In this document: one piece after another, positions 28,509 through 40,890 of the stretch
Layout of the letters: each line of letters starts with the position of its first letter
Numbering within the stretch: position 1 is the stretch's first letter
Source: Ignatzschineria cameli
Lineage (GTDB): Bacteria; Pseudomonadota; Gammaproteobacteria; Cardiobacteriales; Wohlfahrtiimonadaceae
Reading direction: 5' to 3'
Assembly: GCF_003121895.1 (NCBI RefSeq)
Contig: NZ_QEWW01000007.1
Span: 1-64,000 of the forward strand
Length of the DNA stretch: 64,000 nucleotides
Notes under the pieces: model-generated
Seen by the model: only the letters and a program-made list of their open reading frames with translations
Told to the model about the DNA's origin: nothing
Databases searched by the model: none
Translations under genes and position numbers: made by a program

Positions 28509-29228
28509 ATGAAACGAAATATCTACTGGATCTTAGCGACGGTTCTCTTTATCGCCGTCTTCGCCTACTTCGCTGTCCCACTCTTTAAACCCCCTAAGCA
28601 GGGAAATATTGAGACAGATCCCTTCTGGGTCGTGGAGACATCACCACAAAATCCCGATTATCTGAAGGTCTTTGAGATTACCTTAAATGAATCGTCTCTT
28701 CAGGATCTGATCTACATCTTAGGCAATCGTCTCAGCCTCTCGCTCTTTGTTGAAGGAGATCAGAAGAGCCTTGAAGGTTATATTCGTGAAACCCATATCG
28801 GAGGGTTGACTGCCCGCATCCCCTTTACGCTGCAATTAGATGAAGCGGAGATTGAATCTCTAATGCCCTTTTTAACCCGAAGTAAAATGTCCACCTCAAA
28901 ACGGCAGATCTATGAGATTCCGGAAGAGTATCATGGTCGATTCCAGCAGAATAAAATTGAGAATATCGCTTTTATCCCTATGGCGGTCAACCTCGATGAA
29001 ACAGTTATTCTTGGCCGCTTTGGCGATCAACCTATTAAATTACAAGAGGCTAATAATGGTCCTTTCCACTATCTCTATCCTGAGAAAGGGGTTGATATCT
29101 CATTAGATGCAAAAGGGGAGTATCGAGCCATTGTGCAATATATTACACCGGCAGAGTTTGAGGAGAAGATTATGCAACCCCTCATTGAAAATGGCGCAGA
29201 AGAGCGCCCACTCTTAGGTGAGGAGTAG
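28509..29228 (+). CDS. Membrane-anchored protein of unknown function
   Basis: A 239-aa protein with one N-terminal membrane helix (residues 6-26, WILATVLFIAVFAYFAVPLF), preceded by MKRN, so the rest should lie in the periplasm. The body looks like mixed alpha/beta with FEITLNESSLQDLIYILG and a C-terminal acidic end. No family was recognised and no catalytic motif stands out. It follows adk on the same strand, 144 bp downstream with a terminator between, and is closed by its own terminator. Confidence 0.7.
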   Translation: MKRNIYWILATVLFIAVFAYFAVPLFKPPKQGNIETDPFWVVETSPQNPDYLKVFEITLNESSLQDLIYILGNRLSLSLFVEGDQKSLEGYIRETHIGGLTARIPFTLQLDEAEIESLMPFLTRSKMSTSKRQIYEIPEEYHGRFQQNKIENIAFIPMAVNLDETVILGRFGDQPIKLQEANNGPFHYLYPEKGVDISLDAKGEYRAIVQYITPAEFEEKIMQPLIENGAEERPLLGEE

Positions 29229-29277
29229 ATCGAAAAGAATAGAGAATGGAGATTAGAAAATAAAACGTACAAAAAGA

Positions 29278-29309
29278 AAGGGGTTCAATATTGATTGAGC
29301 CCCTTTTTT
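29278..29309 (+). terminator. Terminator after the unknown membrane-anchored gene
   Basis: AGGGGTTCAAT pairs with ATTGAGCCCCT (one G-T pair) around a 5-nt loop, followed by T6 on the plus strand. Confidence 0.85.
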
Positions 29310-29404
29310 GGGTCTAACTCATCCTATAACTGTGATAGAGCCGTTAATCACTCTAATAGAAACTGATTCGTAGAATCTGATGTATAAAATCTGACACAAT
29401 TGAT

Positions 29405-29917
29405 CTACTTCGATTGATAATGATTTAATGAAGGAAGATAGTACTCAATCAGCGAGAGCGATTCTGCCTCTTTAAAGAAGAGAGAGCGCCGAGCAATAAT
29501 CAGTTCATCCACCTCTAACCCCTCTTGAGCAAAATCGGGCAGTAAAAAAGCAGGAATCAGCGCATACTCGAAAGAGGTTCGCTCTATCATATTCTCACCA
29601 TTGAAAAGACGTCGTCCAAGAGATTGTGTTCCGCAGTTGAGATAGGTTTGCCAAAATTGGGAATGCTCATCACAGAGGCTTTCAGCGGCAATTACCGCCC
29701 GTCCCTCTAACCTTAATTTCACCCGGCGACTAAAGAGCGCACGATTATCAACCATCAACGGACCTAGGTAGAGTAGATCCACATCAAATGCTGGATTGAG
29801 CCCTTCTAACCCTTGCGTTAAGGATTGAATCGTTAAAAGAGGGAGATAGAGCTCAAGATCAAAACCAGCTTCCATAAGGAGCGATTTAAGAGCCGATTGC
29901 GGATGCCACTTACCCAT
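29405..29917 (-). CDS. ubiC: Chorismate--pyruvate lyase
   Basis: A 170-aa protein that converts chorismate to 4-hydroxybenzoate and pyruvate, starting ubiquinone synthesis. Overall identity to known UbiC looks low, but the pattern is present in order: REV-like RRVKLRLEGRAVIAAESL, SLGRRLFN (the usual PLGRxLF), and the C-terminal ARRSLFFK...LSLIEYYLPSL matching RRSxF...LLxELFLP. Arg and Glu residues of these motifs line the chorismate pocket in the family. Usual length. ubiA is not next to it, as it is in E. coli. Confidence 0.82.
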   Translation of the reverse strand: MGKWHPQSALKSLLMEAGFDLELYLPLLTIQSLTQGLEGLNPAFDVDLLYLGPLMVDNRALFSRRVKLRLEGRAVIAAESLCDEHSQFWQTYLNCGTQSLGRRLFNGENMIERTSFEYALIPAFLLPDFAQEGLEVDELIIARRSLFFKEAESLSLIEYYLPSLNHYQSK

Positions 29918-29926
29918 TCAAAATTC

Positions 29927-29959
29927 CTTCAAAATGTCTTCAAAATGTCTTCAAAATAT
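29927..29959. repeat. Tandem repeat, three 11-bp units
   Basis: CTTCAAAATGT occurs twice exactly and a third time as CTTCAAAATAT, starting 10 bp upstream of the ubiC ATG. It therefore lies in the ubiC leader or promoter. Confidence 0.85.
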
Positions 29960-30042
29960 ATTTAATTTTTTTAGAACATCTTTAAAACTCTAGATGATGC
30001 TAGATGATCTCGAATAACCTAAAAGATCCTTAGAGAAAATCC

Positions 30043-30792
30043 TTAGAGAACCTTTGTAATCTTATTGATAATATAACCAGCTGCCATGATTCCCATCGTT
30101 GCTGTGACCGTCATAATAGAGCCATATCCTTGGCAATTAAGCCCACCACTTGCACTCTTCTTCGCCTGACTATTCTCACGACTAAAAACAATCGGCACCC
30201 CAGCTCGTTTCGTGTGATCAGGAAAATGATACTCCTTTCGCAAAATTGATTTGAGACGGGCACAGAGCGGATCATGAAATGTCGCATTAAGATCATCAAT
30301 TAAGAGAGCATCAGCACGACGCTTTCCGCCGGCAGCCCCCGTTGAAATAATCTTATAACGATTGCGTTTTGCATAGGCAATCAGCGCAGCTTTCACTCTA
30401 ACCTCATCAATTGCATCTAAAATCCAGGCATTTTTTCGATCAAGTTGCAGATATTGCGCAAGATTCTCTTCAGTTAAGAAATCTTCAATCACCTCTACCT
30501 CACACGCTTGATTGATCTCAGCAATACGGCGCGCCATCTCAGCGACCTTTGAGGCCCCAATCGTTGAACTTAATGCATGAATCTGCCGGTTGATATTACT
30601 CTCTGCAATATTATCAAGATCGATTAAAGTTAACTTTCCAACGCCACTTCGAGCTAAAGCTTCGGCAGCCCAAGAACCTACTCCACCAATCCCGACAACC
30701 ACGACATGACTGTCGGCAAGACGCTTTAATCCCTCCGCCTCATAGAGCCGTTCTAAAGTTGAAAATCGACGCTGATAATCTTGCTCAAACAT
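30043..30792 (-). CDS. tcdA: tRNA threonylcarbamoyladenosine dehydratase
   Basis: A 249-aa E1-like/ThiF-fold enzyme that cyclises t6A37 of ANN-decoding tRNAs to ct6A using ATP. Nucleotide-binding GIGGVGSWAAEALARSGVG at residues 34-52, DLDNIAESNINRQIHAL at 58-74, and the C-terminal SGGLNCQGYGSIMTVTATMG are diagnostic of TcdA (CsdL/YgdL). Length is slightly short of the E. coli 268 aa. ATG 30792 follows AGGAATTTTT. It lies 125 bp upstream of ubiC on the same strand. Confidence 0.93.
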   Translation of the reverse strand: MFEQDYQRRFSTLERLYEAEGLKRLADSHVVVVGIGGVGSWAAEALARSGVGKLTLIDLDNIAESNINRQIHALSSTIGASKVAEMARRIAEINQACEVEVIEDFLTEENLAQYLQLDRKNAWILDAIDEVRVKAALIAYAKRNRYKIISTGAAGGKRRADALLIDDLNATFHDPLCARLKSILRKEYHFPDHTKRAGVPIVFSRENSQAKKSASGGLNCQGYGSIMTVTATMGIMAAGYIINKITKVL

Positions 30793-30883
30793 AAAAATTC
30801 CTGCTATATCTGCTTGTAACGAAAAGCTAATGAATGCTCTATTCTACACAAAATAGAAAAGATCATCGCTTAAAAAGTGATGA

Positions 30884-30916
30884 TAAAAAAAGAGGAGATA
30901 TCGATATGATATCTCC
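30884..30916 (-). terminator. Terminator of sodB
   Basis: GGAGATATC at 30894-30902 pairs with GATATCTCC at 30908-30916, with a T-rich tail on the minus strand. It is 35 bases after the sodB stop. Confidence 0.85.
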
Positions 30917-30950
30917 ACTTCTCAAATAGTGTAAATGATCGAAATTGCGA

Positions 30951-31529
30951 TTAACCTAAACGCTCGTTCACTTTGTCCCAGTTCACTAATGCCCAGAAGT
31001 TTTCTAAGTAGTTAGGACGGCTGTTACGGTAGTCGATATAGTATGCATGCTCCCAAACGTCACATGTTAAAAGTGGTGTTTGACCTTCTGTTAAAGGGGT
31101 TGCTGCATTTGAAGTAGAAACTAATTCAATTGAACCATCTTTGTTTTTCACAAGCCAAGCCCAACCTGAACCAAATGTTCCGACCGCACATTTATCAAAA
31201 GCTTTTTGGAACTCTTCGAAAGAACCCCACTTCTTGTTGATCTCTTCTGCAATTTTACCTGTTGCAGCGCCACCACCTTGTGGTTTTAAAGATTCCCAAT
31301 AGAAAGTATGGTTCCATACTTGTGCCGCGTTATTGAAGATAGGACCTGATGATTTTAAGATGATCTCTTCTAAAGATGCATTCTCAAACTCTGTTCCTTC
31401 AATCAATGTGTTTAAAGTATTCACGTAAGTTTGGTGATGCTTACCATAGTGATACTCTAATGTCTCTTTAGAGATATGGGGTGCAAGTGCATCTAATGCA
31501 TAAGGTAACTTAGGTAATTCAAATGCCAT
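30951..31529 (-). CDS. sodB: Iron superoxide dismutase
   Basis: A 192-aa cytoplasmic enzyme dismutating superoxide. Metal ligands: His in [12 protein letters not shown] (about 27) and [11 protein letters not shown] (His about 74), plus [13 protein letters not shown] (Asp and His about 157/161). The Gln in AAQVWNH and FGSGWAWLV without the MnSOD Gln are the pattern of FeSOD. Strong AAGGAG ribosome site. Monocistronic by its terminator. Confidence 0.95.
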   Translation of the reverse strand: MAFELPKLPYALDALAPHISKETLEYHYGKHHQTYVNTLNTLIEGTEFENASLEEIILKSSGPIFNNAAQVWNHTFYWESLKPQGGGAATGKIAEEINKKWGSFEEFQKAFDKCAVGTFGSGWAWLVKNKDGSIELVSTSNAATPLTEGQTPLLTCDVWEHAYYIDYRNSRPNYLENFWALVNWDKVNERLG

Positions 31530-31951
31530 TTCTTATTCTCCTTTCTTTCATTTTAATCTGATATTGACTCTCTTCATCACTACTCACTGAAAGCTATCGC
31601 CACCGAAGAGAGGTTCAATACCCCTTTACATAATAACAGGATTAGAGCCTTTCCGCTTATCTCAAACACCTTAAGCGATAGTTGCTGTAAAAAAGCCCAA
31701 AAGCAGTGGGCCTTTGGGCTTCAATCTAATCTTAGAGAGCTAAACTATTAAGCCTCATTAGATCGACCGATGGAAGATTTTAATATTTTAATATCAATCT
31801 CCCCTCTCTGCTCTGATCGATAGGCACCCATTGATCAACCCAATCTTCAACGACGAATCGAAAAGATTAATTGATAAAAGTTGCTGTAGATCAATTTTAT
31901 GCCTTTTCACCTGTTAACTCAAGTGCAAGCATGAAGTATAGCGGGTCGAAA
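31530..31951. other. Intergenic region between nusB and sodB
   Basis: 422 bp holding the nusB terminator and the likely sodB promoter region; no gene seen. Confidence 0.5.
31690..31721 (-). terminator. Terminator of nusB
   Basis: AAGCCCAAA at 31693-31701 pairs with TTTGGGCTT at 31713-31721 and is followed on the minus strand by T6. The loop holds a GGGC that could pair further. Confidence 0.85.
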
Positions 31952-32398
31952 CTACTTCTCACCATTTCGTAAGGGGACTGTTTTAGCAATTTTATCTAAA
32001 ATCCCATTTACGTAACGATGACTTCCTTCAGCACCAAACTGTTTAGCAAGTTCAACTGCCTCATTGATCACTGATTTATATGGAATATCGAGCTGATATT
32101 GCAACTCATAAGTTCCTAACCATAAGATCGCATGTTCAATCGGATCAACTTGTGAGACATCACGATCTAAAAATGGTGCAATCGTACTATCTAGTTCAGA
32201 TCGCTTTTGAACAATATTTTGTAATAGCTCATGGAAGTACTCACTATTAGCTTGAGCAAACTTCTCATTATCGGCAGCTAGATTTGCGCTGATCTCATTG
32301 AGAGAGCTCTGTGCAATCTGCCACTCATAGAGCGCCTGAATTAAAAAGAATCTTGCCGATTTTCTTGAAGCTATCAATTTACGCTTTGAAACAGACAC
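31952..32398 (-). CDS. nusB: Transcription antitermination protein NusB
   Basis: A 148-aa all-helical RNA-binding protein which with NusE (S10) binds boxA RNA in rRNA antitermination. Family segments: RKSARFFLIQALYEWQ, DPIEHAILWLGTYELQ, DIPYKSVINEAVELAKQFG and YVNGILDKIAK. The open frame runs 20 codons further up, through the terminator hairpin. GTG 32398 is chosen because AGAGGAAA lies just upstream and homology begins there. Here it follows rpoC, not ribH as in E. coli. Confidence 0.92.
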   Translation of the reverse strand: MSVSKRKLIASRKSARFFLIQALYEWQIAQSSLNEISANLAADNEKFAQANSEYFHELLQNIVQKRSELDSTIAPFLDRDVSQVDPIEHAILWLGTYELQYQLDIPYKSVINEAVELAKQFGAEGSHRYVNGILDKIAKTVPLRNGEK

Positions 32399-32429
32399 GC
32401 GATATTTCCTCTTATATTGTGAATGAGAA

Positions 32430-32451
32430 AGCGCTCCCCTAAAGGAGCGCT
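32430..32451 (-). terminator. Terminator or attenuator after rpoC
   Basis: AGCGCTCC at 32430-32437 pairs with GGAGCGCT at 32444-32451 (loop 6), followed by TTCTCATT on the minus strand. The tail is not a pure T run, so read-through into nusB is likely. Confidence 0.7.
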
Positions 32452-32483
32452 CGATCAATAGTAGTTAATCAACAAGTTGACAA

Positions 32484-35400
32484 CTATTTAGCTGCATTAC
32501 GACGCTCTTGATGATAGATAAGACCCGTTCCTGCAGGAATTAAGCGTCCCACAATAACGTTCTCTTTAAGACCACGGAGATGATCTTTCAAGCCGCGAAT
32601 CGATGCATCTGTTAAGACACGTGTTGTCTCCTGGAACGATGCTGCTGAGATAAAGCTATCTGTTGCTAATGATGCTTTTGTGATACCAAGAAGAACAGGT
32701 TGATAAGTTGCTGGAACTTTACCTTCCGCTTCTAAGCGATCATTCTCTTCGAGAACAGAGACATACTCTGCCTGCTCACCCTTAATAAAGGAGCTATCAT
32801 TCGCTTCAAGAATCTCCACTTTACGGAGCATTTGACGAATAATAACTTCAATATGTTTATCAGAGATCTTAACCCCTTGGAGTCGATAAACGTCTTGAAT
32901 CTCTTTTACTAAGTAAGCTGCAAGCTCTTTCACCCCTAAGAGACGAAGAATATCATGTGCGCTTAACTCACCATCAACAATGATCTCACCCTTCTCAACA
33001 GTCTCCCCTTCGAAGACGTTTACATGACGCCATTTAGGAATTAACTCTTCATGTGCAACACCGGCAGAGTCTGTGATAATCAGACGTTGTTTGCTCATTG
33101 TCTCACGACCAAAGCTCACAATACCAGTTGTCTCTGCAAGAATAGCCGCTTCCTTAGGACGACGCGCTTCAAAGAGGTCAGCTACTCGTGGAAGACCCCC
33201 GGTGATATCCCGTGTTTTTGAAGATTCTTGTGGAATACGTGCTAACGCATCCCCGATCGAGACAGCATCTCCATCATTTAGGTTAAGAATCGCACCAACA
33301 GGAAGTGTATACATCGCTGTTACATCTGTTCCTGGAATATTGAGCTCATTACCCGCCTCATCTACAACGTAGATTGATGGACGTTTACCACCAGTATTAC
33401 GCTGCTTAGAGTCAAGAACGATCAAGTTTGAAAGTCCGGTAATATCATCTGTCTGTTTCTGAACGTTGATATTCTCTTCAAAATCAACAAACTTAATAAA
33501 GCCTGATACTTCAACGATAACAGGAATAGTATGCGGATCCCATGTTGCAACAACATCACCGATCTCAACACTACCACCTTCATCAACCACAATCGTTGCA
33601 CCATAAGGCACTTTATAGCGCTCACGGTTACGACCAAATTCATCCATGATGATCAACTCACCCGAACGAGAGATCGATACAAGGTTATTATCCTTATTAC
33701 GAACTGTCTTCATGCGAACAAGCTTCAAGGTACCTTTTGTCTTCACTTGGACATTAGAGACCGCTGCCGATCCCGATGCCGCACCCCCGATATGGAACGT
33801 ACGCATCGTTAACTGTGTTCCAGGTTCCCCGATCGACTGAGCCGCAATAACACCGACTGCTTCACCAGGATTTACAAGGTGACCACGACCTAAGTCGCGA
33901 CCATAACATTTTGCACACAATCCATAGCGATTCTCACAGGTGATAGGTGAACGAGCAATTAACTCATCAACACCTTTCTCATCAAGAAGATCTACTGCTG
34001 CTTCATCTAATAATGTACCTGCTGGGAAAAGAATCTCATCCGTTCCTGGAATATAGACATCCTCTGCGACAACAAGTCCTAATACACGATCACGTAATGG
34101 TTCAACAATATCACCACCTTCAACGATCGGAGTCATTAAGAGACCATCGGTTGTACCACAATCTTCATTAACGATAACTAAATCTTGTGCAACATCCACA
34201 AGACGACGCGTTAAGTAACCTGAGTTTGCTGTCTTCAATGCCGTATCTGCAAGACCTTTACGAGCACCATGCGTTGATACGAAGTACTGAAGAACGTCTA
34301 ACCCTTCACGGAAGTTTGCCGTAATTGGTGTCTCGATGATTGAACCATCTGGTTTTGCCATCAATCCACGCATCCCCGCAAGCTGACGAATCTGCGCAGC
34401 ACTACCACGCGCTCCTGAGTCAGCCATCATAAAAATTGAGTTAAATGAAGTCTGCTCAACTTTCTCGCCGGTCTTCTCATCAACAACTTCATCTTTACCA
34501 AGGTTATTCATCATCGTCTTCGCAACTTCTTCATTGGTGCGTGACCAGATATCGATAACCTTGTTATAGCGCTCACCATTGGTCACTAAACCTTGTGAGT
34601 ATTGCATCTGAACTTCTTTTACTTCCGCTTCTGCACGCTCGATAATCTCCTGCTTCTGCGGTGGAATCACCATATCTTCATAGCTAATTGAAGATCCTGA
34701 ACGCATCGCATAGTAGAAGCCGGTATACATCAATTTATCGGCAAAAATTACTGTATCTTTCAATCCTAAACGGCGATAACAGCTATTGATCAAGTTAGAG
34801 ATTTCACGCTTAGTGAGCACCTTATCGATCAAGGAGAAAGGCAATCCTTCTGGAAGAAGATCTGTTAAGAGAATACGTCCTACTGTCGATTCAACGCGAC
34901 GATAGGTTTCGCCCTCTTTAGCATCTTCAAACATTGAGATTGGGAGACGAACCGAAACTTTTGCATGAACATCAAGCTCTTTTAAGACATAAGCACGATG
35001 TACTTCTGCAGTATCGGTAAAGACTCGACCTTCCCCTTTAGCATTGATTCGCTCACGAGTCATATAGTAGAGGCCTAAAACAACGTCCTGAGAAGGAACG
35101 ATGATCGGCTCACCATTTGCCGGTGAAAGAATGTTATTTGATGACATCATCAATGCACGTGCTTCTAATTGTGACTCAATTGAGAGTGGCACGTGAACCG
35201 CCATCTGGTCACCGTCGAAGTCGGCGTTAAACGCAGTACAAACGAGAGGATGAAGCTGAATCGCTTTACCTTCAATTAAGACAGGTTCAAACGCTTGAAT
35301 ACCAAGTCTATGAAGGGTCGGCGCACGGTTAAGAAGGATTGGATGCTCAGTAATAACATGCTCTAAGATATCCCAAACTTCTGGTACTTCACGTTCAACC

Positions 35401-36593
35401 ATTCGTTTTGCAGCTTTAATTGTTGTTGCAATACCGCGTTGAATCAATTGTGAGAAGATAAATGGCTTAAAGAGCTCTAATGCCATCTGCTTCGGTAAAC
35501 CACACTGATGTAGACGAAGTGTTGGTCCTACTACGATGACCGAACGACCAGAGTAGTCAACACGCTTACCGAGCAAGTTTTGACGGAAACGACCCTGCTT
35601 ACCTTTGATCATATCGGCAAGTGATTTCAATGGACGCTTATTCGCACCAGAGATTGCACGGCCACGACGACCATTATCAAGAAGGGAGTCTACAGACTCT
35701 TGAAGCATACGCTTCTCGTTACGAACAATAATATCGGGCGCTTCTAACTCAAGAAGACGCTGTAGACGATTGTTACGGTTAATCACACGACGATAGAGAT
35801 CATTGAGATCCGATGTCGCAAAACGTCCACCATCGAGTGGAACTAATGGACGTAGATCCGGCGGTAATACCGGTAAGTTTGTTAAGATCATCCACTCAGG
35901 ACGGTTACCTGAAGCAATAAATGATTCAACTAATTTAAGGCGATTTGAGAGACGCTTAAATTTTGTTTCTGAACGAGTCTCTTGTAGCTCTTCACGAAGA
36001 CGTGATGCTTCCTCTTCAAGATCGATCGCTTTTAGTAATTCTAAGATCGCTTCTGCACCCATTCGTGCATCAAACTCATCACCATACTCTTCAATCGCAT
36101 CTAAGAACTCTTCATCAGTTAGAACTTGTCCATGCTCAAAAGGAGTCATACCAGGTTCAATAACTACAAATGATTCAAAGTAAAGGATTTTCTCAATATC
36201 ACGAAGAGTCATATCAAGAAGAAGACCGATACGGCTCGGTAATGATTTAAGATACCAGATATGTGCCACCGGTGATGCAAGGCTGATATGCCCCATACGC
36301 TCACGACGAACATTTGAGAGTGTTACTTCAACGCCACACTTCTCACACACAACACCGCGATGCTTAAGACGCTTATACTTTCCACATAAGCACTCATAAT
36401 CTTTAACTGGCCCGAAAATTTTCGCACAGAAGAGACCATCACGCTCTGGTTTAAAGGTTCGATAGTTGATGGTTTCTGGTTTTTTAACTTCACCATAAGA
36501 CCAACTAAGAATTTTCTCTGGCGATGCTAAACCGATCTTGATCGCATCAAAGCCACCTTTATCTTCCGTCTTAAATAAATTTAATAAGTTCAT
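32484..36593 (-). CDS. rpoC: RNA polymerase beta' subunit
   Basis: A 1369-aa catalytic subunit. N-terminal zinc site CLCGKY...CEKCGVEV at about residues 69-90, active-site [12 protein letters not shown] at about 460, trigger-loop region [11 protein letters not shown], second zinc site [13 protein letters not shown] at about 890. Length is close to E. coli's 1407 aa. It lies directly downstream of rpoB with a 66-bp gap. ATG 36593 follows GGAAGATAACG. Confidence 0.98.
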   Translation of the reverse strand: MNLLNLFKTEDKGGFDAIKIGLASPEKILSWSYGEVKKPETINYRTFKPERDGLFCAKIFGPVKDYECLCGKYKRLKHRGVVCEKCGVEVTLSNVRRERMGHISLASPVAHIWYLKSLPSRIGLLLDMTLRDIEKILYFESFVVIEPGMTPFEHGQVLTDEEFLDAIEEYGDEFDARMGAEAILELLKAIDLEEEASRLREELQETRSETKFKRLSNRLKLVESFIASGNRPEWMILTNLPVLPPDLRPLVPLDGGRFATSDLNDLYRRVINRNNRLQRLLELEAPDIIVRNEKRMLQESVDSLLDNGRRGRAISGANKRPLKSLADMIKGKQGRFRQNLLGKRVDYSGRSVIVVGPTLRLHQCGLPKQMALELFKPFIFSQLIQRGIATTIKAAKRMVEREVPEVWDILEHVITEHPILLNRAPTLHRLGIQAFEPVLIEGKAIQLHPLVCTAFNADFDGDQMAVHVPLSIESQLEARALMMSSNNILSPANGEPIIVPSQDVVLGLYYMTRERINAKGEGRVFTDTAEVHRAYVLKELDVHAKVSVRLPISMFEDAKEGETYRRVESTVGRILLTDLLPEGLPFSLIDKVLTKREISNLINSCYRRLGLKDTVIFADKLMYTGFYYAMRSGSSISYEDMVIPPQKQEIIERAEAEVKEVQMQYSQGLVTNGERYNKVIDIWSRTNEEVAKTMMNNLGKDEVVDEKTGEKVEQTSFNSIFMMADSGARGSAAQIRQLAGMRGLMAKPDGSIIETPITANFREGLDVLQYFVSTHGARKGLADTALKTANSGYLTRRLVDVAQDLVIVNEDCGTTDGLLMTPIVEGGDIVEPLRDRVLGLVVAEDVYIPGTDEILFPAGTLLDEAAVDLLDEKGVDELIARSPITCENRYGLCAKCYGRDLGRGHLVNPGEAVGVIAAQSIGEPGTQLTMRTFHIGGAASGSAAVSNVQVKTKGTLKLVRMKTVRNKDNNLVSISRSGELIIMDEFGRNRERYKVPYGATIVVDEGGSVEIGDVVATWDPHTIPVIVEVSGFIKFVDFEENINVQKQTDDITGLSNLIVLDSKQRNTGGKRPSIYVVDEAGNELNIPGTDVTAMYTLPVGAILNLNDGDAVSIGDALARIPQESSKTRDITGGLPRVADLFEARRPKEAAILAETTGIVSFGRETMSKQRLIITDSAGVAHEELIPKWRHVNVFEGETVEKGEIIVDGELSAHDILRLLGVKELAAYLVKEIQDVYRLQGVKISDKHIEVIIRQMLRKVEILEANDSSFIKGEQAEYVSVLEENDRLEAEGKVPATYQPVLLGITKASLATDSFISAASFQETTRVLTDASIRGLKDHLRGLKENVIVGRLIPAGTGLIYHQERRNAAK

Positions 36594-36659
36594 TCGTTAT
36601 CTTCCAATGTATATTTAAAGAAATGTCTCTACGACGCAATCCTCGATAAGGGATGATGA

Positions 36660-39600
36660 TTACTCATCATCCTCATCATTGACTGTGTCAATATCGATAC
36701 CTAGAGAACGGATCTCTTTAATCAGTACGTTAAATGACTCAGGCATTCCTACTTCAATGCTATGCTCACCATTGACGATATTTTTATAGACCGCGGTACG
36801 GCCGGCAACATCATCCGATTTTACTGTCAACATCTCTTGTAGAGTATAGGCAGCACCATATGCCTCAAGTGCCCACACCTCCATCTCTCCGAAACGCTGA
36901 CCACCAAATTGAGCTTTACCCCCTAATGGCTGTTGCGTTACAAGTGAATAAGGTCCCGTTGAACGAGCATGCATCTTGTCATCCACTAAGTGGTTGAGCT
37001 TGAGCATATACATAAATCCTACCGTAACAGGTCGATCAAATGCATCTCCGGTACGACCATCATAGAGTGTGATTTGACCAGACTCTGGTAGATCTGCAAG
37101 GCGAAGCATACGGCGCATCTCTTCTTCTGATGCCCCATCAAATACTGGGCTTGCCATCGGAACCCCTTTACGGAGGTTGCCACAAAGCTCTAAGATCTCA
37201 TCATCACTGAACTTATCAAGATCAACATTTTGAGCACTCTCATCTTTATTGTAGATCTCATCTAAGAAGCTGCGAAGCTCTTGGATCTGTGCATGGGATT
37301 TGAGCATCTTATCGATCTTCAAACCTAAACCATGTGCCGCCCAACCTAAGTGAGTCTCAAGGATCTGCCCGATATTCATACGGGAAGGTACCCCAAGTGG
37401 GTTAAGACAGATATCTACAGGTGTTCCATCTTCCATATAAGGCATATCTTCTTCCGGAACAATCATGGAGATAACCCCTTTATTTCCGTGACGACCTGCC
37501 ATTTTATCACCTGGCTGAATACGACGTTTAACCGCAAGGTAGACCTTAACCATCTTCAAGACGCCTGGTGCTAACTCATCTCCTTGGGTTAATTTTGCAC
37601 GTAACTCTTCAAATTTCTTATTCGATTCTTTACGTTGCTGATCTAAAAGCGCTTTCAATTTTACAAATTCTTCTGCAAGCTCTTCCGATTTCACTTTAAG
37701 ATCGAGCCATTTTTCACGCTCAATTCCTTGAAGATACTCTTCAGTGATCTTATCGCCCGCCTTAATACCTTTATTGCCAGCAGCAACTTCAGCACCAATT
37801 AAGCTTTTACTAACACGCTCGAAAAGGTCATCTTCAAGAATACGTAATTGGTCATTTAAGTCTTTACGAACACCACGTAATTCGCGGTCTTCAATCTCTT
37901 TTGCACGACTATCTTTCTCAATACCATCACGCGTAAAGACACGAACATCGATAACGGTACCATCCATTCCGGAAGGAACACGAAGTGAGTTATCTTTTAC
38001 ATCAGAGGCTTTCTCACCAAAAATTGCACGGAGTAACTTCTCCTCAGGCGTTAAGGTTGTCTCCCCTTTCGGTGATACTTTACCAACTAAGATATCGCCT
38101 GATTTCACTTCAGCACCAATATAAGCAATACCTGCTTCATCAAGTTTTGAGAGTGCAGATTCAGAGACGTTAGGAATATCTGAGGTAATCTCTTCAGGTC
38201 CTAACTTTGTATCACGAGCAACACAGGTTAACTCTTCGATATGAATCGTTGTAAAGCGTTCCTCTTTCACCACGCGCTCCGAGATTAAGATGGAGTCTTC
38301 GTAGTTGTAACCATTCCATGGCATAAACGCCACTAACATATTTTGCCCTAACGCAAGCTCCCCTAGGTCAGTAGAAGGACCATCCGCTAAGATATCTTGG
38401 CGCGATACAATATCCCCCTCTTTCACTAATACCTTTTGGTTAACACAAGTATTAGCATTAGAGCGCTGATATTTAGTGAGGTTATAGATATCAACCCCTG
38501 ATTGTCCAACAACCGTTTCATCATCATTGACGCGAATAATGATTCGAGTTGCATCGACATAATCGACAACACCACCACGTTTTGCCACCACACAGACGCC
38601 CGAGTCGCGCGCAACAATACGCTCCATTCCGGTACCTACAAGTGGCTTATCCGCATTGAGGGTTGGAACAGCTTGACGTTGCATGTTCGATCCCATGAGT
38701 GCACGGTTCGCGTCATCATGTTCCAGGAAGGGGATAAGTGCAGCAGCTACGGAAACAATCTGTTTTGGTGAGATATCGATATAGCTAATCTGCTCTTTTG
38801 TAAGAAGGGTAAATTCCCCACCTGAACGAGCAGCGATTAACTCTTCAACGAAAGCACCATTTTCATCTAATTGCGCATTTGCCTGAGCGATACCATAATT
38901 AGCCTCTTCATAAGCTGAGAGGTAATCAACCTGATCGGTTACACGACCATCAACCACTTTACGATAAGGGGTCTCTAAGAAGCCATAGCTATTAGTACGA
39001 GCATAACTTGCAAGTGAGTTGATAAGACCGATGTTAGGTCCTTCAGGTGTTTCGATAGGACAGACGCGACCATAGTGAGTAACATGAACGTCACGAACTT
39101 CAAAGCCAGCACGCTCACGAGTTAAACCACCAGGACCTAATGCAGAGATACGACGCTTATGAGTCACCTCAGACAATGGGTTGTTCTGGTCCATAAATTG
39201 CGATAATTGTGAAGATCCAAAGAACTCCTTAATTGCCGCACCAACAGGTTTCGCATTGATTAAATCGTGAGGTGTTAATCCTTCCGCTTCTGCTAAAAGA
39301 AGACGATCTTTAACGGCTCTTTCGATACGAACTAAGCCGATACGGTAGACGTTTTCAACCATCTCACCAACAGAACGAATACGACGGTTTCCTAAATGGT
39401 CAACATCATCAACCTGACCATGACCATTACGGATTGCAACTAGCTCTTTTAAGACATCTAAAATATCTTGATTAGAGAGTGTCCCTTCTCCAGTATCGGT
39501 ATCACGGCCGAGGCGGCGATTAAACTTCATTCGACCTACAGCAGAGAGATCATAACGATCACTTGTGAAGAAGAGGCTAGCAAAGAGATTCTCTGCCGCT

Positions 39601-40790
39601 TCTTTTGTAGGTGGTTCGCCAGGACGCATCATTCGATAGATTTCGATCTGCGCTTCTAACTGACTTTTTGTTGTATCAGCACGTAAGGTATCTGAGATAT
39701 AAGCACCGCAATCAACATCATTCGTGAAGAGAACGGGGATCTCATTGATACCATATGCCACAAACTTCTCTAATGTCTCTGCAGTAATAACATCATTTGC
39801 TAATGCTAATAATTCACCGGTCGACTCATCCATAATATCTTGCGATATTACTTTACCAACAAGATATTCAAATGGTACTTCTAACTCCTCAATTCCCGCC
39901 TCTTCAAGACGTTTAATATGGCGAGCAGTTACACGACGTCCCTTCTCAACTAAGACATCACCATCAAGAATAATGTCAAAAGCAGCCATCTCACCACGAA
40001 GACGAGCAGGAACTAACTCAAGGAAGAGTTTCTTCCCTTTAATTAAGAATTTATTGGTCTCAAAAAACTCAGCTAAGATCTCAGCATCAGAAAGACCGAG
40101 TGCTTTTAAGATAATGGTCGCATGGAGCTTTCTACGGCGATCGATACGAGCATAAACTAGATCTTTAGCATCAAATTCAAAATCCATCCAAGAACCACGA
40201 TAAGGGATAATTCTTGCGGAGAAGAGTAATTTACCAGATGAGTGCCCTTTTCCTTTATCATGATCGAAGAAGACACCCGGTGAACGATGAAGCTGAGAGA
40301 CAATTACTCGCTCAGTACCATTGATCACGAATGTTCCATTTTCAGTCATTAAAGGAATTTCACCTAAATAGACACCACCACGACCAAATTGATCGATATC
40401 CGCTTCACGGATCTCTTTAATTTCGCCGGTTTCTAAATCAGAAATCTTTAAGCGCATCCCAATACGTAACGACGCTGCATAGGTCGTTCCGCGCATTTGG
40501 CATTCGCGAACATCAAACTCAGGCTCACCAATATGGTAATCCACATACTCTAACGAGAGGCGGAAACCGTTAGAGGTCGCTGTTTTAGCTTTAATCGCTT
40601 CAATGGGGAAAATCGACTTAAACGCAGCGTGTAATCCTTGATCTTTGCGCTCACGTCGAGGGGTATGCTCTTGCAAGAAATTCTCGTAAGAGTCAATCTG
40701 TGTCGCGAGAAGAAAGGGGACTTCTTGAACTTCAATCTGCTGTCCGAAGTCTTTACGGATGCGTTTTTTTTCTGTAAACGAATAGACCAT
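36660..40790 (-). CDS. rpoB: RNA polymerase beta subunit
   Basis: A 1376-aa subunit, slightly longer than the 1342 aa of E. coli. The rifampicin-binding region shows the usual sensitive-type residues ([21 protein letters not shown], then SALGPGG). The C-terminal KPDxGRHGNKG-like block is present as [12 protein letters not shown], and [19 protein letters not shown] follows. The first ATG (40790) begins [16 protein letters not shown]. It follows rplL across a 205-bp gap containing an attenuator-like hairpin. Confidence 0.98.
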   Translation of the reverse strand: MVYSFTEKKRIRKDFGQQIEVQEVPFLLATQIDSYENFLQEHTPRRERKDQGLHAAFKSIFPIEAIKAKTATSNGFRLSLEYVDYHIGEPEFDVRECQMRGTTYAASLRIGMRLKISDLETGEIKEIREADIDQFGRGGVYLGEIPLMTENGTFVINGTERVIVSQLHRSPGVFFDHDKGKGHSSGKLLFSARIIPYRGSWMDFEFDAKDLVYARIDRRRKLHATIILKALGLSDAEILAEFFETNKFLIKGKKLFLELVPARLRGEMAAFDIILDGDVLVEKGRRVTARHIKRLEEAGIEELEVPFEYLVGKVISQDIMDESTGELLALANDVITAETLEKFVAYGINEIPVLFTNDVDCGAYISDTLRADTTKSQLEAQIEIYRMMRPGEPPTKEAAENLFASLFFTSDRYDLSAVGRMKFNRRLGRDTDTGEGTLSNQDILDVLKELVAIRNGHGQVDDVDHLGNRRIRSVGEMVENVYRIGLVRIERAVKDRLLLAEAEGLTPHDLINAKPVGAAIKEFFGSSQLSQFMDQNNPLSEVTHKRRISALGPGGLTRERAGFEVRDVHVTHYGRVCPIETPEGPNIGLINSLASYARTNSYGFLETPYRKVVDGRVTDQVDYLSAYEEANYGIAQANAQLDENGAFVEELIAARSGGEFTLLTKEQISYIDISPKQIVSVAAALIPFLEHDDANRALMGSNMQRQAVPTLNADKPLVGTGMERIVARDSGVCVVAKRGGVVDYVDATRIIIRVNDDETVVGQSGVDIYNLTKYQRSNANTCVNQKVLVKEGDIVSRQDILADGPSTDLGELALGQNMLVAFMPWNGYNYEDSILISERVVKEERFTTIHIEELTCVARDTKLGPEEITSDIPNVSESALSKLDEAGIAYIGAEVKSGDILVGKVSPKGETTLTPEEKLLRAIFGEKASDVKDNSLRVPSGMDGTVIDVRVFTRDGIEKDSRAKEIEDRELRGVRKDLNDQLRILEDDLFERVSKSLIGAEVAAGNKGIKAGDKITEEYLQGIEREKWLDLKVKSEELAEEFVKLKALLDQQRKESNKKFEELRAKLTQGDELAPGVLKMVKVYLAVKRRIQPGDKMAGRHGNKGVISMIVPEEDMPYMEDGTPVDICLNPLGVPSRMNIGQILETHLGWAAHGLGLKIDKMLKSHAQIQELRSFLDEIYNKDESAQNVDLDKFSDDEILELCGNLRKGVPMASPVFDGASEEEMRRMLRLADLPESGQITLYDGRTGDAFDRPVTVGFMYMLKLNHLVDDKMHARSTGPYSLVTQQPLGGKAQFGGQRFGEMEVWALEAYGAAYTLQEMLTVKSDDVAGRTAVYKNIVNGEHSIEVGMPESFNVLIKEIRSLGIDIDTVNDEDDE

Positions 40791-40890
40791 GCAATGTATT
40801 CCTCATGAGATGGGGAGTGTAAACATATAAATTAATCCTTTGGCCAAAAGGCCTAATTTATACGCTTGAAAAATATTTTTTAGAAGCTAG

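Noticed and set aside
32484-40790. Many 60-143-codon frames antisense to rpoC and rpoB
   Set aside because: They lie wholly within highly conserved genes, lack ribosome sites and have compositions expected from the complementary strand.
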